This document shows positions 27,496-36,483 of a stretch of 64,000 bases of DNA, piece after piece. The stretch is from Endozoicomonas sp965208385 (GTDB lineage Bacteria; Pseudomonadota; Gammaproteobacteria; Pseudomonadales; Endozoicomonadaceae), in NCBI GenBank assembly GCA_965208385.1, contig CBDBOO010000049.1, forward strand, positions 95,524-159,523, written 5' to 3'. Within the stretch, counting starts at the first letter, position 1. Each line of letters begins with the position of its first letter. The notes under the pieces were generated by a model, which made no database searches, had not been told where the DNA came from, and saw only the letters and a list, made by a program, of their open reading frames with translations. The translations under genes and the position numbers were made by a program.

Positions 27496-28773
27496 ATGAG
27501 CATGATTGTTGATAGGCGGTTGAACGGTAAAAATAAAAGTGCCGTTAATCGTCAGCGTTTTCTTGACCGGTACAAGAAACATATCAAGAAAGCTGTTTCC
27601 GATGCCGTGAATAAACGCTCCATTACTGATGTTGTTTCTGGCAGTGAAGTCACCATCCCCCGTAAAGATCTTTCGGAACCTACGTTCCGTCATGGGCAGG
27701 GAGGACGCTATAAGCAGGTGCATCCCGGTAACAAGGAGTTCTCGACGGGTGACCGTATTAAACGACCACAGGGCGGTGGTGGATCAGGAAGCGGCAAGGG
27801 GAAAGCTGGGAATAGTGGTGAAGGGATGGATGAATTTACCTTCCAGATTAACCACGAAGAATTTCTTAAGCATATGTTTGATAACCTCGAATTGCCCAAT
27901 TTGATTCGCAAGCAACTGGAGGATGCCACAGAATTCAAACTACGTCAGGCAGGCTATACCACTGCAGGCTCACCTGCTCGTCTTAATATCATTCGTTCGT
28001 TGCGTTCGGCTCATGCCAGGCGAATTGCGCTTTCGGGTGGCGATCGCCGTGAAGTCCGGGCACTGAAAAAAGAATTGCGGGAAATGGAAGTCAGTCCTGA
28101 CATTACTGATTCCGAGCACGCCGAAGTATTACGTGAACGTATCAAAGAACTTAATGAGAAATTGAAAAAGCTGCCATTTATTGATGATTTCGATCTGAAA
28201 TACAACAATATGGTAAAAGTACCTTCACCCAGCAATAAGGCCGTTATGTTCTGTGTTATGGATGTTTCCGGTTCCATGACCCAGGAAATTAAAGATATGG
28301 CCAAGCGCTTCTTTATTCTTCTGTATTTATTTCTGCAACGCAGTTACAAGCAGATAGAAGTGGTTTTTATTCGCCATCACACTGCAGCAAAAGAAGTGGA
28401 TGAAGACGATTTCTTTTATTCACGGGAAACTGGGGGAACTATTGTTTCCAGCGCGCTTGAATTAACCCGGGATGTGATTGATAAGCGCTACAGCCCTACC
28501 GACTGGAATATCTATGTTGCCCAGGCGTCAGACGGTGATAACTGGGAAGGCGATTCCAGTGTTTGTACCAAGATTCTGACTGAGCAGATTATGAATAAAG
28601 TTCAATATTTTTCTTATGTTGAAATTACCGATCGTGCTCATCAAAACCTTTGGCGTGAGTATGAAGCAGTGGCAGAAGAGTGCCCGGATTACTTTGCCAT
28701 GCAACAAATTAAATCACCCTCTGATATATACCCCGTATTCAGACGACTGTTCGAGAAAAGGGAAAGCGCATGA
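27496..28773 (+). CDS. yeaH: YeaH/DUF444 family protein with von Willebrand A-like domain
   Basis: 425 aa, the same length class as E. coli YeaH. The N-terminal part is basic and glycine-rich (RPQGGGGSGSGKGKAGN). The C-terminal part has a MIDAS-like metal site FCVMDVSGSMTQ. It works with the PrkA kinase, probably as partner or substrate. The stop overlaps the start of spoVR by 4 bp (ATGA), so translation is coupled. Confidence 0.95.
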   Translation: MSMIVDRRLNGKNKSAVNRQRFLDRYKKHIKKAVSDAVNKRSITDVVSGSEVTIPRKDLSEPTFRHGQGGRYKQVHPGNKEFSTGDRIKRPQGGGGSGSGKGKAGNSGEGMDEFTFQINHEEFLKHMFDNLELPNLIRKQLEDATEFKLRQAGYTTAGSPARLNIIRSLRSAHARRIALSGGDRREVRALKKELREMEVSPDITDSEHAEVLRERIKELNEKLKKLPFIDDFDLKYNNMVKVPSPSNKAVMFCVMDVSGSMTQEIKDMAKRFFILLYLFLQRSYKQIEVVFIRHHTAAKEVDEDDFFYSRETGGTIVSSALELTRDVIDKRYSPTDWNIYVAQASDGDNWEGDSSVCTKILTEQIMNKVQYFSYVEITDRAHQNLWREYEAVAEECPDYFAMQQIKSPSDIYPVFRRLFEKRESA

Positions 28774-30269
28774 GCAGCGAACTAATTTCAACCGGTTCAG
28801 AATGGACATTTGAACTCATCCAAACCTACGACAGGGAATTGGCCCGCCTTGCCGATACGTTCAGACTGGATACTTATCCGAACCAGATTGAGATTATCAG
28901 TTCAGAACAGATGATGGATGCCTATGCTTCCACGGGTATGCCATTAATGTACAACCATTGGAGTTTCGGGAAACAGTTTCTGAATACCCAGCAGAATTAT
29001 CAACGGGGGCGCATGGGGCTGGCCTATGAAATTGTTATAAATTCCAACCCTTGTATTGCTTATTTGATGGAAGAAAATACCATTACCATGCAGGCTCTGG
29101 TTCTTGCCCATGCCAGTTATGGTCATAACTCGTTTTTTAAGGGTAATTATCTGTTTCAGACATGGACAGATGCAGAATCCATCATTGATTATCTTTTGTT
29201 TGCAAAAAACTATATTGCCCAGTGCGAAGAAAAATACGGCATTGATGCGGTTGAAAATATACTTGATGCCAGCCATGCCCTGATGAATCAGGGAGTGAAT
29301 CGTTACAAGCGTCCCAGACCACTATCTGCTGAACAGGAAAAAACGCGACAGGAAGACAGGGCTGAATATATTCAGAGAACCCTGAATGATATCTGGAGCA
29401 CAATACCGATTATTGAAAAAGAAGAAGAGAAAGAAAAAATATTCCGTTTTCCAAAAGAGCCGGAAGAAAATCTACTGTATTTTCTTGAAAAAAATGCTCC
29501 TCTACTGGAAACATGGCAGAGAGAAATTCTTCGTATTTCCCGAAAAATTGCTCAATACTATTACCCTCAGCGACAAACCCAGGTAATGAATGAGGGATGG
29601 GCCTGTTTCTGGCACTATCATTTGCTCCATGAACTTTATAATGAGGGTAAAGTGACTGACGGGTTTATGCTGGAATTTCTTCATTCACATTCCAGTGTTG
29701 TGTTTCAACCATCATTTGAAAGCCCAAATTACAGCGGTATCAACCCTTATACGCTTGGTTTTAATATGTTCATGGATATTCGGCGCATTTGTGAAGAGCC
29801 CACTGAAGAGGATAAACGCTGGTTTCCCGATATTGCGGGCAGCAACTGGCTGGATACAGTACATTTCGCTATGAAGAACTTTAAAGATGAAAGCTTCATT
29901 CTGCAGTTTTTGTCTCCAAAGGTAATGCGCGATATGAGGTTGTTTACTGTGCTTGATGATGAAGCACGATCCTATCTTGAAGTCGATGCCATTCATGATG
30001 ATCAGGGATATAAAGCAATACGGGAATCTCTTGCCTCACAATATAATCTGGGTAACAGAGAGCCTAATATTCAGGTTTACAATGTGGCTGTCAGGAGCGA
30101 TCGCAAACTGACCTTAAGGCATTATCAGCATGAAGGCCGGCCCATGGGGCAGGATACAGAGGAACTGTTGAAGCACGTCAGAAAGATATGGCAGTTTGAT
30201 GTGGAGCTGGAATCATTCCAGGATGATAAAGTCACTAAAACCTATCAGTGTTCTGAAGCACATAAATAA
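28770..30269 (+). CDS. ycgB: SpoVR-family protein (YcgB)
   Basis: 499 aa. YNHWSFGKQF and the NEGWACFWHYHLLHELY block are family hallmarks, as is FQPSFESPNYSGINPYTLGF. In spore formers SpoVR affects cortex formation; in gammaproteobacteria the gene nearly always follows yeaG-yeaH and is expressed in stationary phase. The biochemical activity is not established. Last gene of the three-gene operon. Confidence 0.95.
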   Translation: MSSELISTGSEWTFELIQTYDRELARLADTFRLDTYPNQIEIISSEQMMDAYASTGMPLMYNHWSFGKQFLNTQQNYQRGRMGLAYEIVINSNPCIAYLMEENTITMQALVLAHASYGHNSFFKGNYLFQTWTDAESIIDYLLFAKNYIAQCEEKYGIDAVENILDASHALMNQGVNRYKRPRPLSAEQEKTRQEDRAEYIQRTLNDIWSTIPIIEKEEEKEKIFRFPKEPEENLLYFLEKNAPLLETWQREILRISRKIAQYYYPQRQTQVMNEGWACFWHYHLLHELYNEGKVTDGFMLEFLHSHSSVVFQPSFESPNYSGINPYTLGFNMFMDIRRICEEPTEEDKRWFPDIAGSNWLDTVHFAMKNFKDESFILQFLSPKVMRDMRLFTVLDDEARSYLEVDAIHDDQGYKAIRESLASQYNLGNREPNIQVYNVAVRSDRKLTLRHYQHEGRPMGQDTEELLKHVRKIWQFDVELESFQDDKVTKTYQCSEAHK

Positions 30270-30390
30270 AAATGAATGCCTGGGAGTCTGACCGAGTATA
30301 GCGACCGCAGTAGGACGAACTGTTGTCGGTCAGGCTTCTGGATAACCTTTCTCTGAATATATTATTGGTTCAATATATAATTCATTTTTT

Positions 30391-30423
30391 ATTCCTTACT
30401 TTCGATGACTGAAAGTAAGGAAT
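30391..30423. terminator. Perfect 13-bp hairpin after spoVR
   Basis: ATTCCTTACTTTC (30391-30403), seven-base loop, exact inverse GAAAGTAAGGAAT (30411-30423). It lies 40 bp before the desaturase start and has no T-run on its 3' side, so it may be a regulatory or mRNA-stability hairpin rather than a classical terminator. Confidence 0.45.
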
Positions 30424-30462
30424 AATGTGTATTGAAGAAAATAATAAAATAGAGGAAGCGCT

Positions 30463-31656
30463 ATGTTGTCGCTTGAAAAATGGTATCAGGGGCTATTGGC
30501 ACTGCCTGTCTGGGGTATCGTTGCTGTAACTCTGATCATGACTCACATAACCATTTTGTCGGTCACTATTTATCTGCATCGATTCAGTGCTCATAATGCC
30601 CTGAGCCTTCACCCTGTAGTACAACACATATTCCGGTTCTGGCTTTGGTTGTCGACCAGCATCAATACGCTGGAGTGGACGGCGATTCATAGAAAACATC
30701 ATGCCCGTTGTGAAACGGAAGATGATCCTCACAGCCCGGTTAAGAAAGGGCTTAAAAAGGTTTTATTTGAAGGTGCAGAGCTCTATCGTGACGAAGCAGG
30801 GAATCAGGAAACTCTGAAGCGTTTTGGGCAGAGAACACCGAAAGACTGGATTGAACTGAATCTTTATACGCCATACAAGCATCTTGGTATCATTATCATG
30901 TTGATTATTGATCTGCTGTTATTTGGTGCTCTGGGGATTACAGTGTGGGCCATACAAATGATCTGGATTCCTCTGTTTGCTGCCGGTGTTGTTAATGGGA
31001 TTGGACATCATAGCGGTTATCGAAATTTTGAATGCCAGGACGCGGCTCGTAATATTGTTCCCTGGGGGATTCTGATAGGCGGTGAAGAGTTACATAACAA
31101 TCATCACACCTACCCGAACTCTCCCAAGCTTTCAGTAAAAAAATGGGAGTTTGATATTGGATGGTGCTGGATCAAAATATTAAGTTTTCTTCGTCTGGCG
31201 CAGGTTAAAAGAACCAGTCCTCTGGTTGAAAAAAACACAAACAAGTTCCATATTGATTCTGACACGGTAATGGCAGTGATCAATAATCGCTTCCAGATTA
31301 TGGCCCAATATCATAAACATGTGATTACTCCTCTGGTTAAACATGAAAGGGAAAAGGCTGGAGAGCAAACAAAAAAAATGATGCGTTCAGCAAGAAAAAT
31401 ACTCTGCAGAGAAGAAAGTTTGCTTTCCAGTAAACATCAGGACAGCGTTAATTTTATTCTTGATTCCAGTCAGGTATTAAAAACTATTTATCTTCAGAAA
31501 AAAGAGCTTCAGGCTCTCTGGGTAAATATTAAAGGTCGGCAGGAACGAATGGATGCTTTAAAAGAATGGTGTCAACAAGCTGAAGCGAGTGGCATCAAAG
31601 TATTACACGACTTTTCTCTTATATTAAGAACGTATACGCTACCCGCGACGCTCTGA
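30463..31656 (+). CDS. Membrane fatty-acid desaturase (acyl-CoA delta-9 type)
   Basis: 397 aa. The three histidine boxes that hold the di-iron centre are visible: HRFSAH near residue 38, HRKHHA near 71, and HNNHHTY near 210. Hydrophobic segments around residues 12-32 and 138-170 anchor it in the inner membrane. It introduces a double bond in acyl chains, probably for membrane fluidity. The C-terminal 130 residues are charged and helical and are not part of the core desaturase. Confidence 0.92.
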   Translation: MLSLEKWYQGLLALPVWGIVAVTLIMTHITILSVTIYLHRFSAHNALSLHPVVQHIFRFWLWLSTSINTLEWTAIHRKHHARCETEDDPHSPVKKGLKKVLFEGAELYRDEAGNQETLKRFGQRTPKDWIELNLYTPYKHLGIIIMLIIDLLLFGALGITVWAIQMIWIPLFAAGVVNGIGHHSGYRNFECQDAARNIVPWGILIGGEELHNNHHTYPNSPKLSVKKWEFDIGWCWIKILSFLRLAQVKRTSPLVEKNTNKFHIDSDTVMAVINNRFQIMAQYHKHVITPLVKHEREKAGEQTKKMMRSARKILCREESLLSSKHQDSVNFILDSSQVLKTIYLQKKELQALWVNIKGRQERMDALKEWCQQAEASGIKVLHDFSLILRTYTLPATL

Positions 31657-31683
31657 TTTTAATTCTATTAACCTGCAAATAGG

Positions 31684-31722
31684 GTAAGTAAGAGTAAAGT
31701 AACAGGCTTTACTCTTACTTAC
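31684..31722. terminator. Perfect 16-bp hairpin after the desaturase
   Basis: GTAAGTAAGAGTAAAG (31684-31699), seven-base loop, exact inverse CTTTACTCTTACTTAC (31707-31722). It follows the desaturase stop by 28 bp. The stem is AT-rich and has no long T-run after it. A second hairpin of similar base pattern lies before the same gene (30391). Confidence 0.5.
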
Positions 31723-31905
31723 AGATTCAGGTTTTACTTGAAAAACAACCTTAATTCCTGATGGATATCACATAAACAATTATTTTAGCCGGTAATTTAA
31801 TTATACTGTCTTCCATCAATTAAATTCTTGATGTATAAATAGACCTGATTTGATTCCGTAATAATAAATCCGGAAGTTATTTCAAGACCAAGGAGTCGCA
31901 ATTTA

Positions 31906-32343
31906 ATGAACATTTTTGAAGAAATTCAGCATCGTCTGAGTAGCAAAACTCGTATCCGTTCTCTTTTTAAAGACATTCATGTTGAAGATCTTGAACGCAT
32001 CATTACCAGAATGAATGATGTGCTGGAAGAAAAGAAACAGGATCGTGAAAAAGACGAAGAAAAGCGTAAAGTAAAACTGGATAGTATTGATGCTATCAAG
32101 AAAATAATGGCTGACCGTGGTGTCTCCATGGATGACCTGGGTGGTCTTGAACTGGATGCTGCGCCAAAGCGTCGCCGTAATATTCAGAAGTATGTTTTCG
32201 AATATAAAACTGAAGCTGGTGATGCAGTTAGATGGCAGGGTGCCACTACTGGTCGTCTGCCAGGTAACTTCCAGTCCTACCTGGAACGCACCGGTAAAAA
32301 ACGTCTGGACTGCGCTGTTGAAGAGTTATCCGACGAAGAGTAA
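31906..32343 (+). CDS. H-NS-family nucleoid protein
   Basis: 145 aa. The N-terminal coiled-coil region (residues about 15-70) serves for oligomerisation. The C-terminal DNA-binding domain has the pattern YVFEYKTEAGDAVRWQG followed by TTGRLPGNFQSYL. The usual core motif is QGRTP; here the loop has GRLP after two threonines, so the AT-hook-like contact may differ. H-NS proteins silence horizontally acquired AT-rich DNA, fitting a genome so rich in mobile elements. An ideal hairpin terminator follows. Confidence 0.88.
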   Translation: MNIFEEIQHRLSSKTRIRSLFKDIHVEDLERIITRMNDVLEEKKQDREKDEEKRKVKLDSIDAIKKIMADRGVSMDDLGGLELDAAPKRRRNIQKYVFEYKTEAGDAVRWQGATTGRLPGNFQSYLERTGKKRLDCAVEELSDEE

Positions 32344-32382
32344 GCGACAGGTTAATATTCCTGTTTGCGAATGGAAATAAAG

Positions 32383-32405
32383 AGGGGGCTGATGCTCCCT
32401 TTTTA
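32383..32405 (+). terminator. Rho-independent terminator of the H-NS-like gene
   Basis: Stem AGGGGGC / GCTCCCT with a TGAT loop, followed by TTTTT. It lies 40 bp after the stop codon. Confidence 0.85.
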
Positions 32406-32427
32406 TTGTGTCTGCATAACGTCAGAA

Positions 32428-33753
32428 CTACTTTGTTGTTTCAAGAGTCTTTATTCTTGCTTCAGGAAAATGGCAAACAAATCGGCTTCCTTTACCCGGG
32501 TGGCTGCTGATACTTAGACGACCGTTATGTCTTAACAATACATGTTTGACTATAGCCAAACCTAATCCTGTACCACCTGTCACCTGACTTCTGCTTCTGT
32601 CTACCCTGTAGAATCGTTCGGTGAGTCTGGGTATGTGAACCGGATCTATTCCGACACCATTATCTTTTACCTTCAGGTGTCCGCCATCTTTATCCTGCCA
32701 CCATTTGATACGGATTTTTCCACCTACCGGGGTATAACGGATAGCATTGTAAGCCAGATTGGCAAAAGCGCTGCGCAGTTCACCATTATCCCCCGCCATC
32801 ATGGCATCATCATCGCATTCAAGAGATATCTGATGCTGGTTTTCGCCACTCAGCGCTCGTGCGTCATCGGCAATGCTGTCGAGCATGGGCTTCAATCGAA
32901 CCTGACGACTATCGTCTTCAGGATCTGTAGCCTCAAGACTGGAGAGTAGTAACAGGTCAGCAATCAAGGCTTGCATTCTTAATGCCTGTTCCTGCATCCG
33001 GTTCAGAGCCTTATGCCAGACCGGCGGCATATTGTCATTCTGATCAGAACCATCAATAAGTGTTTCCAGATAACCGGAAATCACCGTTAATGGTGTTCTG
33101 AGCTCATGGGAAACATTGGCTACAAAATCAGTCCGCATGACTTCCAGCTGATTCAATCGTGAAACATCACGAACGAGCAGAACATGATTTCCAGGGCCGT
33201 AGACAGTGACAGCAACCTGCAATTGACGTTCTTCAAGAGCGGGCGAGTTAATCTGGATGGGCTCTCTGTTTTGACTGTTCTCCAGGTAATCGGCAAAGTG
33301 AGGATCACGAACCAGGTTGGTAATCATCTGACCCTGATCATCCGGCATTTGCAGTCCAAGAAGATCTTCTGCAGCCCGGTTCCACCATTCCAGATTACCC
33401 TGCCTGTCAGCCATGACGATGCCATCATTGAGGGCGGCAGTAGATTCCTGGATTCGCTCAATAACGTCGGCAAGTTTTTGACGTGAGCGGGTATGGCGTC
33501 TGAGTATTCGATAAATACCATCAAATATATCCCCCCAGAGGCCTGAACTTTCCGGAGGATCCAGCTCCTCTGTCTCAGCCGTTTCAATCCATGAAAGCAA
33601 CCGATACAACTGACTCTGACTCCAGATCAGATACGCTGCAGTGACCAAAAAAAGACCAAGAAACAGCTGGTCTAATATCATGCCAGTCAAGGCTCCAATA
33701 AAGAGCCCTGTCAGCATATGGCCGGAAAATAAGGATTTGAAAGAGGGTGCCAC
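32428..33753 (-). CDS. phoR: Phosphate regulon sensor histidine kinase
   Basis: 441 aa inner-membrane kinase. Two hydrophobic segments in the first 45 residues, a PAS domain (STAALNDGIVMADRQGNLEWWNRAAEDLLG), the phosphorylated histidine in FVANVSHELRTPL, and ATP-binding boxes NLAYNAIRYTP, DNGVGI and GGTGLGLAIVKH. Senses phosphate status through the Pst system and phosphorylates PhoB. Downstream of phoB in the usual order, but the two are separated by a 135-bp hairpin element. Confidence 0.94.
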   Translation of the reverse strand: MAPSFKSLFSGHMLTGLFIGALTGMILDQLFLGLFLVTAAYLIWSQSQLYRLLSWIETAETEELDPPESSGLWGDIFDGIYRILRRHTRSRQKLADVIERIQESTAALNDGIVMADRQGNLEWWNRAAEDLLGLQMPDDQGQMITNLVRDPHFADYLENSQNREPIQINSPALEERQLQVAVTVYGPGNHVLLVRDVSRLNQLEVMRTDFVANVSHELRTPLTVISGYLETLIDGSDQNDNMPPVWHKALNRMQEQALRMQALIADLLLLSSLEATDPEDDSRQVRLKPMLDSIADDARALSGENQHQISLECDDDAMMAGDNGELRSAFANLAYNAIRYTPVGGKIRIKWWQDKDGGHLKVKDNGVGIDPVHIPRLTERFYRVDRSRSQVTGGTGLGLAIVKHVLLRHNGRLSISSHPGKGSRFVCHFPEARIKTLETTK

Positions 33754-33788
33754 AATATAACCCTGTTAATAACTTCAGAAGCCTGAGA

Positions 33789-33923
33789 GGTTGTCGCAAA
33801 AGGGCTGAGCTTGTTGAAACTGCGTTAAAAAATGACTCAAAATGCTTATTTATTGCATGGAAATTTCGCTTTCCGTCATTTTTTGCCTTGTCTCATCTGC
33901 GCTCGCTACCTTTTGTGACAACC
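33789..33923. mobile_element. 135-bp MITE-like element between phoB and phoR
   Basis: Terminal inverted repeats GGTTGTCGCAAAAGG (33789-33803) and its inverse (33909-33923) match at 14 of 15 positions. Inside, AAAAAATGAC (33827-33836) and GTCATTTTTT (33877-33886) form a second inverted repeat, so the element can fold into one long hairpin. No ORF and no clear target duplication. Its ends match none of the full elements in this window. It separates the phoB stop from the phoR start by about 190 bp where the genes usually lie close. Confidence 0.7.
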
Positions 33924-33942
33924 ACCTGGGTGCAGGAGTGAA

Positions 33943-34632
33943 TCAGACTTTTGTTGAAAACCGGTATCCTGTACCCCTGACGGTTTGAACAAAATGTTCA
34001 TAACCTTCGCCAAGCGCTTTCCGTAACCGGCGTATATGAACATCAACGGTACGTTCTTCAACGTACACATTGCAACCCCATACTTGATCAAGTAACTGCC
34101 CACGGGTATAAGCTCGTTCCTGATGGGTCAGGAAAAACTGCAAAAGACGGTATTCCGTAGGACCCATTTCTGCAGAATTACCATCGATGCTGACTCTGTG
34201 ACTGACCGGATCGAGCTCCAGCCCATTAACAATAATGGCTGACTGATTTTCCATTGCACCTGTACGACGAAGTACAGCTTTTAATCGTGCAGCCAGTTCT
34301 CTTGGGGAAAATGGCTTGGTAATATAATCATCAGCACCGGTTTCTAATCCCTGTATTTTGTGATCTTCCTCACCCTTGGCGGTTAACATCACAATGGGAA
34401 TCTCTGCCGTGAGTTCGTTGCGCTTCAGTCGACGGGCCAGTTCAATACCGGAAACATCGGGTAGCATCCAGTCCAGCAGGATCAAGTCAGGTTTGCAATC
34501 AACCACTTGTGCATGGGCTTCGCGGGCATCAGCTGCTTCAAGACAATCGTAGCCGGCCATTTCAAGGGCAACGACCACCATTTCCCTGATGGGAGCTTCA
34601 TCATCAACAATCAGAATTGTTCTTCCTGACAT
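33943..34632 (-). CDS. phoB: Phosphate regulon response regulator
   Basis: 229 aa from the ATG at 34632 (MSGRTILIVDDEAP), which has AGGTAAGAG just upstream; the frame is open to 34668. The receiver domain has the acidic pair DD, the phosphorylated aspartate in LILLDWMLPDVSG, and the lysine in GADDYITKPFSP. The C-terminal winged helix is OmpR-like (YTRGQLLDQVWGCNVYVEERTVDVHI). It activates the Pho regulon. A Pho box lies about 105 bp upstream, so it is probably autoregulated. Confidence 0.96.
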   Translation of the reverse strand: MSGRTILIVDDEAPIREMVVVALEMAGYDCLEAADAREAHAQVVDCKPDLILLDWMLPDVSGIELARRLKRNELTAEIPIVMLTAKGEEDHKIQGLETGADDYITKPFSPRELAARLKAVLRRTGAMENQSAIIVNGLELDPVSHRVSIDGNSAEMGPTEYRLLQFFLTHQERAYTRGQLLDQVWGCNVYVEERTVDVHIRRLRKALGEGYEHFVQTVRGTGYRFSTKV

Positions 34633-34736
34633 GGCTCTTACCTGTTTCTTTCTATTAAGAGCCGGCATCCATACCGGTTCGTTTCTGCCATTTTGATTTA
34701 CATGGGCAGGTTCAAGGGCAATTACAACGCTGTAAT

Positions 34737-34754
34737 GTTACAGATAGATGACAT
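34737..34754 (-). promoter_or_regulatory. Pho box upstream of phoB
   Basis: On the minus strand the site reads ATGTCATCTATCTGTAAC. It matches the PhoB consensus of two 7-bp CTGTCAT-like repeats with a 4-bp spacer at 16 of 18 positions. It faces the phoB gene, and no other gene start lies between, so autoregulation is the natural reading. Confidence 0.7.
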
Positions 34755-34810
34755 TCGGCTAAATCGGTTACTATTTCGGGTATTCCTGTCAGTTATTATG
34801 CTTAACTTGA

Positions 34811-35725
34811 TCAACTCAGGACAATTCCAGCAAAAAGAATGGCTCCCACCCAATGGTTTGAAAGAAAGGCTTTGAAGCAGGCATCCCTCTGACGATTTTT
34901 GGTCAGAAGTTGCTGATAGACAAATCCTGCTCCGGCAATAATAAGAGCTACATAATATATCCAGCCTGCATCAAGCTGCTGCCCCAGCATTGCCAATGTC
35001 AAAATAGTCAGCACCTGAAATGCGCCAATCATGATATTGTCCATTTCACCGAACAGTATGGCTGTCGATTTAATGCCTATCTTCACATCGTCATCACGAT
35101 CTACCATGGCATATTGGGTATCGTAAGCCACTGTCCACATGAGATTGGCCAAAAACAGCAACCAGGTTTGCGTGGTCAGTGCGTTAGCTTCTGCAGCATA
35201 GGCCATGGGGATTGACCACCCAAAAGCTGCACCAAGTACGACCTGAGGCAAGTAGGTGTAACGTTTGGCGAAGGGGTAGCAGGCTGCCAGTGCGAGTCCC
35301 GCAAATGACAGCATAATGGTCAGTGAATTGGTGGTGAGCACCAGTAGAAAGGAAACCAGAACCATAACGGAAAAATAAAGGAGCGCTTCCTTTTCACTGA
35401 TTTTTCCAGTGACCAGCGGACGGTTTCTGGTGCGCTTCACATGACCATCCAGTTGTCTGTCTGCATAATCATTGATAACACAGCCAGCACTTCTCATGAG
35501 TACAACCCCGAAGACGAAAACAAGCAGGTTGTGCAAGGAAGGTAATCCGTCAGCGGCAAGCCACAGAGCCCACATGGTAGGCCAGAACAGTAAATAAATG
35601 CCTATGGGACGATTCAGTCGGGCCAATTGTAGAAAGTCATTGATCCGCGGGAAACGTCGCGCCAGAGCCGCTTTTTCTTTGATAGAAGCAAGAACAGGCT
35701 CTAAAATTGAATCCAGAATTTTCAT
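34811..35725 (-). CDS. ubiA: 4-hydroxybenzoate polyprenyltransferase
   Basis: 304 aa inner-membrane prenyltransferase that attaches the polyprenyl tail to 4-hydroxybenzoate in ubiquinone synthesis. The two aspartate-rich motifs are visible: INDYADRQLD near residue 77 and YDTQYAMVDRDDD near 195. About eight hydrophobic segments. It follows ubiC on the same strand (72 bp apart), and phoB follows it, an order common in pseudomonads and relatives. Confidence 0.95.
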   Translation of the reverse strand: MKILDSILEPVLASIKEKAALARRFPRINDFLQLARLNRPIGIYLLFWPTMWALWLAADGLPSLHNLLVFVFGVVLMRSAGCVINDYADRQLDGHVKRTRNRPLVTGKISEKEALLYFSVMVLVSFLLVLTTNSLTIMLSFAGLALAACYPFAKRYTYLPQVVLGAAFGWSIPMAYAAEANALTTQTWLLFLANLMWTVAYDTQYAMVDRDDDVKIGIKSTAILFGEMDNIMIGAFQVLTILTLAMLGQQLDAGWIYYVALIIAGAGFVYQQLLTKNRQRDACFKAFLSNHWVGAILFAGIVLS

Positions 35726-35797
35726 GATAATTATTTATTCAAACAGCCTCTAAGCAGGACTTTCAGTAGAAGCCAGTCTAACCGTTTGTGGGAAAAT

Positions 35798-36376
35798 TTA
35801 CACCGGAACGGAACAATCGTTTAACTGCTCTGATATTTGCATAATCCGTTCCGGTAAAAATACTTCGCACACAGAGATCGGTTTATTATTCAGATAGAAA
35901 AGGGAGCGGCGTCCCCAGGCCGTTTCATGGTTATAGTTAAATTCAAGATGTTGATTAAACTGGCTGGCGGGCAGTTCTGCTATTTCGATGGGACCGCGCT
36001 GTAATTCTGGTTGGCTGAAAATGTACTCGCCCAATGGTTTATTTCCAAGTTCCAGCAGGGCTTTATTTTTACCCGAAAGACTACTTCTTGGTAAGACGCT
36101 TCGGGCAAAAACAACAGGCTGTCCAGAACCGAAAAGGATAACTTCACGGATACTGGATGGTTCGTTGGGGCTGTTCAGAAACTGTTGTTCCGATTCAGTG
36201 GTTTCTCCCCAGCCATGATGAAGTACCTGAACATGAACGTTCTGATTATGTTGTTGTTTCAAACGCTCGGTTAATGAACCTTTGTCCAGCAGCCAGTCAC
36301 GCATATTCCCTGGAATTTCCCCAGGGAGATAAATTCGTGGTTGCCAGGGCATTTCAGAAAAATCAATAAACGGCAT
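35798..36376 (-). CDS. ubiC: Chorismate lyase
   Basis: About 192 aa from the ATG at 36376 (MPFIDFSEMPWQP), chosen by comparison with family starts; the frame is open to an ATG at 36427. It converts chorismate to 4-hydroxybenzoate and pyruvate, the first committed step in ubiquinone synthesis. Active-site residues are seen in VFARSVLPRSS (arginine), TAWGRRSLFYL (arginine) and ISVCEVFLPE (glutamate). Its neighbour ubiA uses the product. Confidence 0.88.
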   Translation of the reverse strand: MPFIDFSEMPWQPRIYLPGEIPGNMRDWLLDKGSLTERLKQQHNQNVHVQVLHHGWGETTESEQQFLNSPNEPSSIREVILFGSGQPVVFARSVLPRSSLSGKNKALLELGNKPLGEYIFSQPELQRGPIEIAELPASQFNQHLEFNYNHETAWGRRSLFYLNNKPISVCEVFLPERIMQISEQLNDCSVPV

Positions 36377-36483
36377 CAGCAGTGCGTCCTGTCCGGGTTC
36401 ATAACAAAAGAGCCCGGAAATTATCATGTGAAAAATAGCACAGGAGGCTGATTTTACTGCGTCTTCACAACATACTGAACCGG

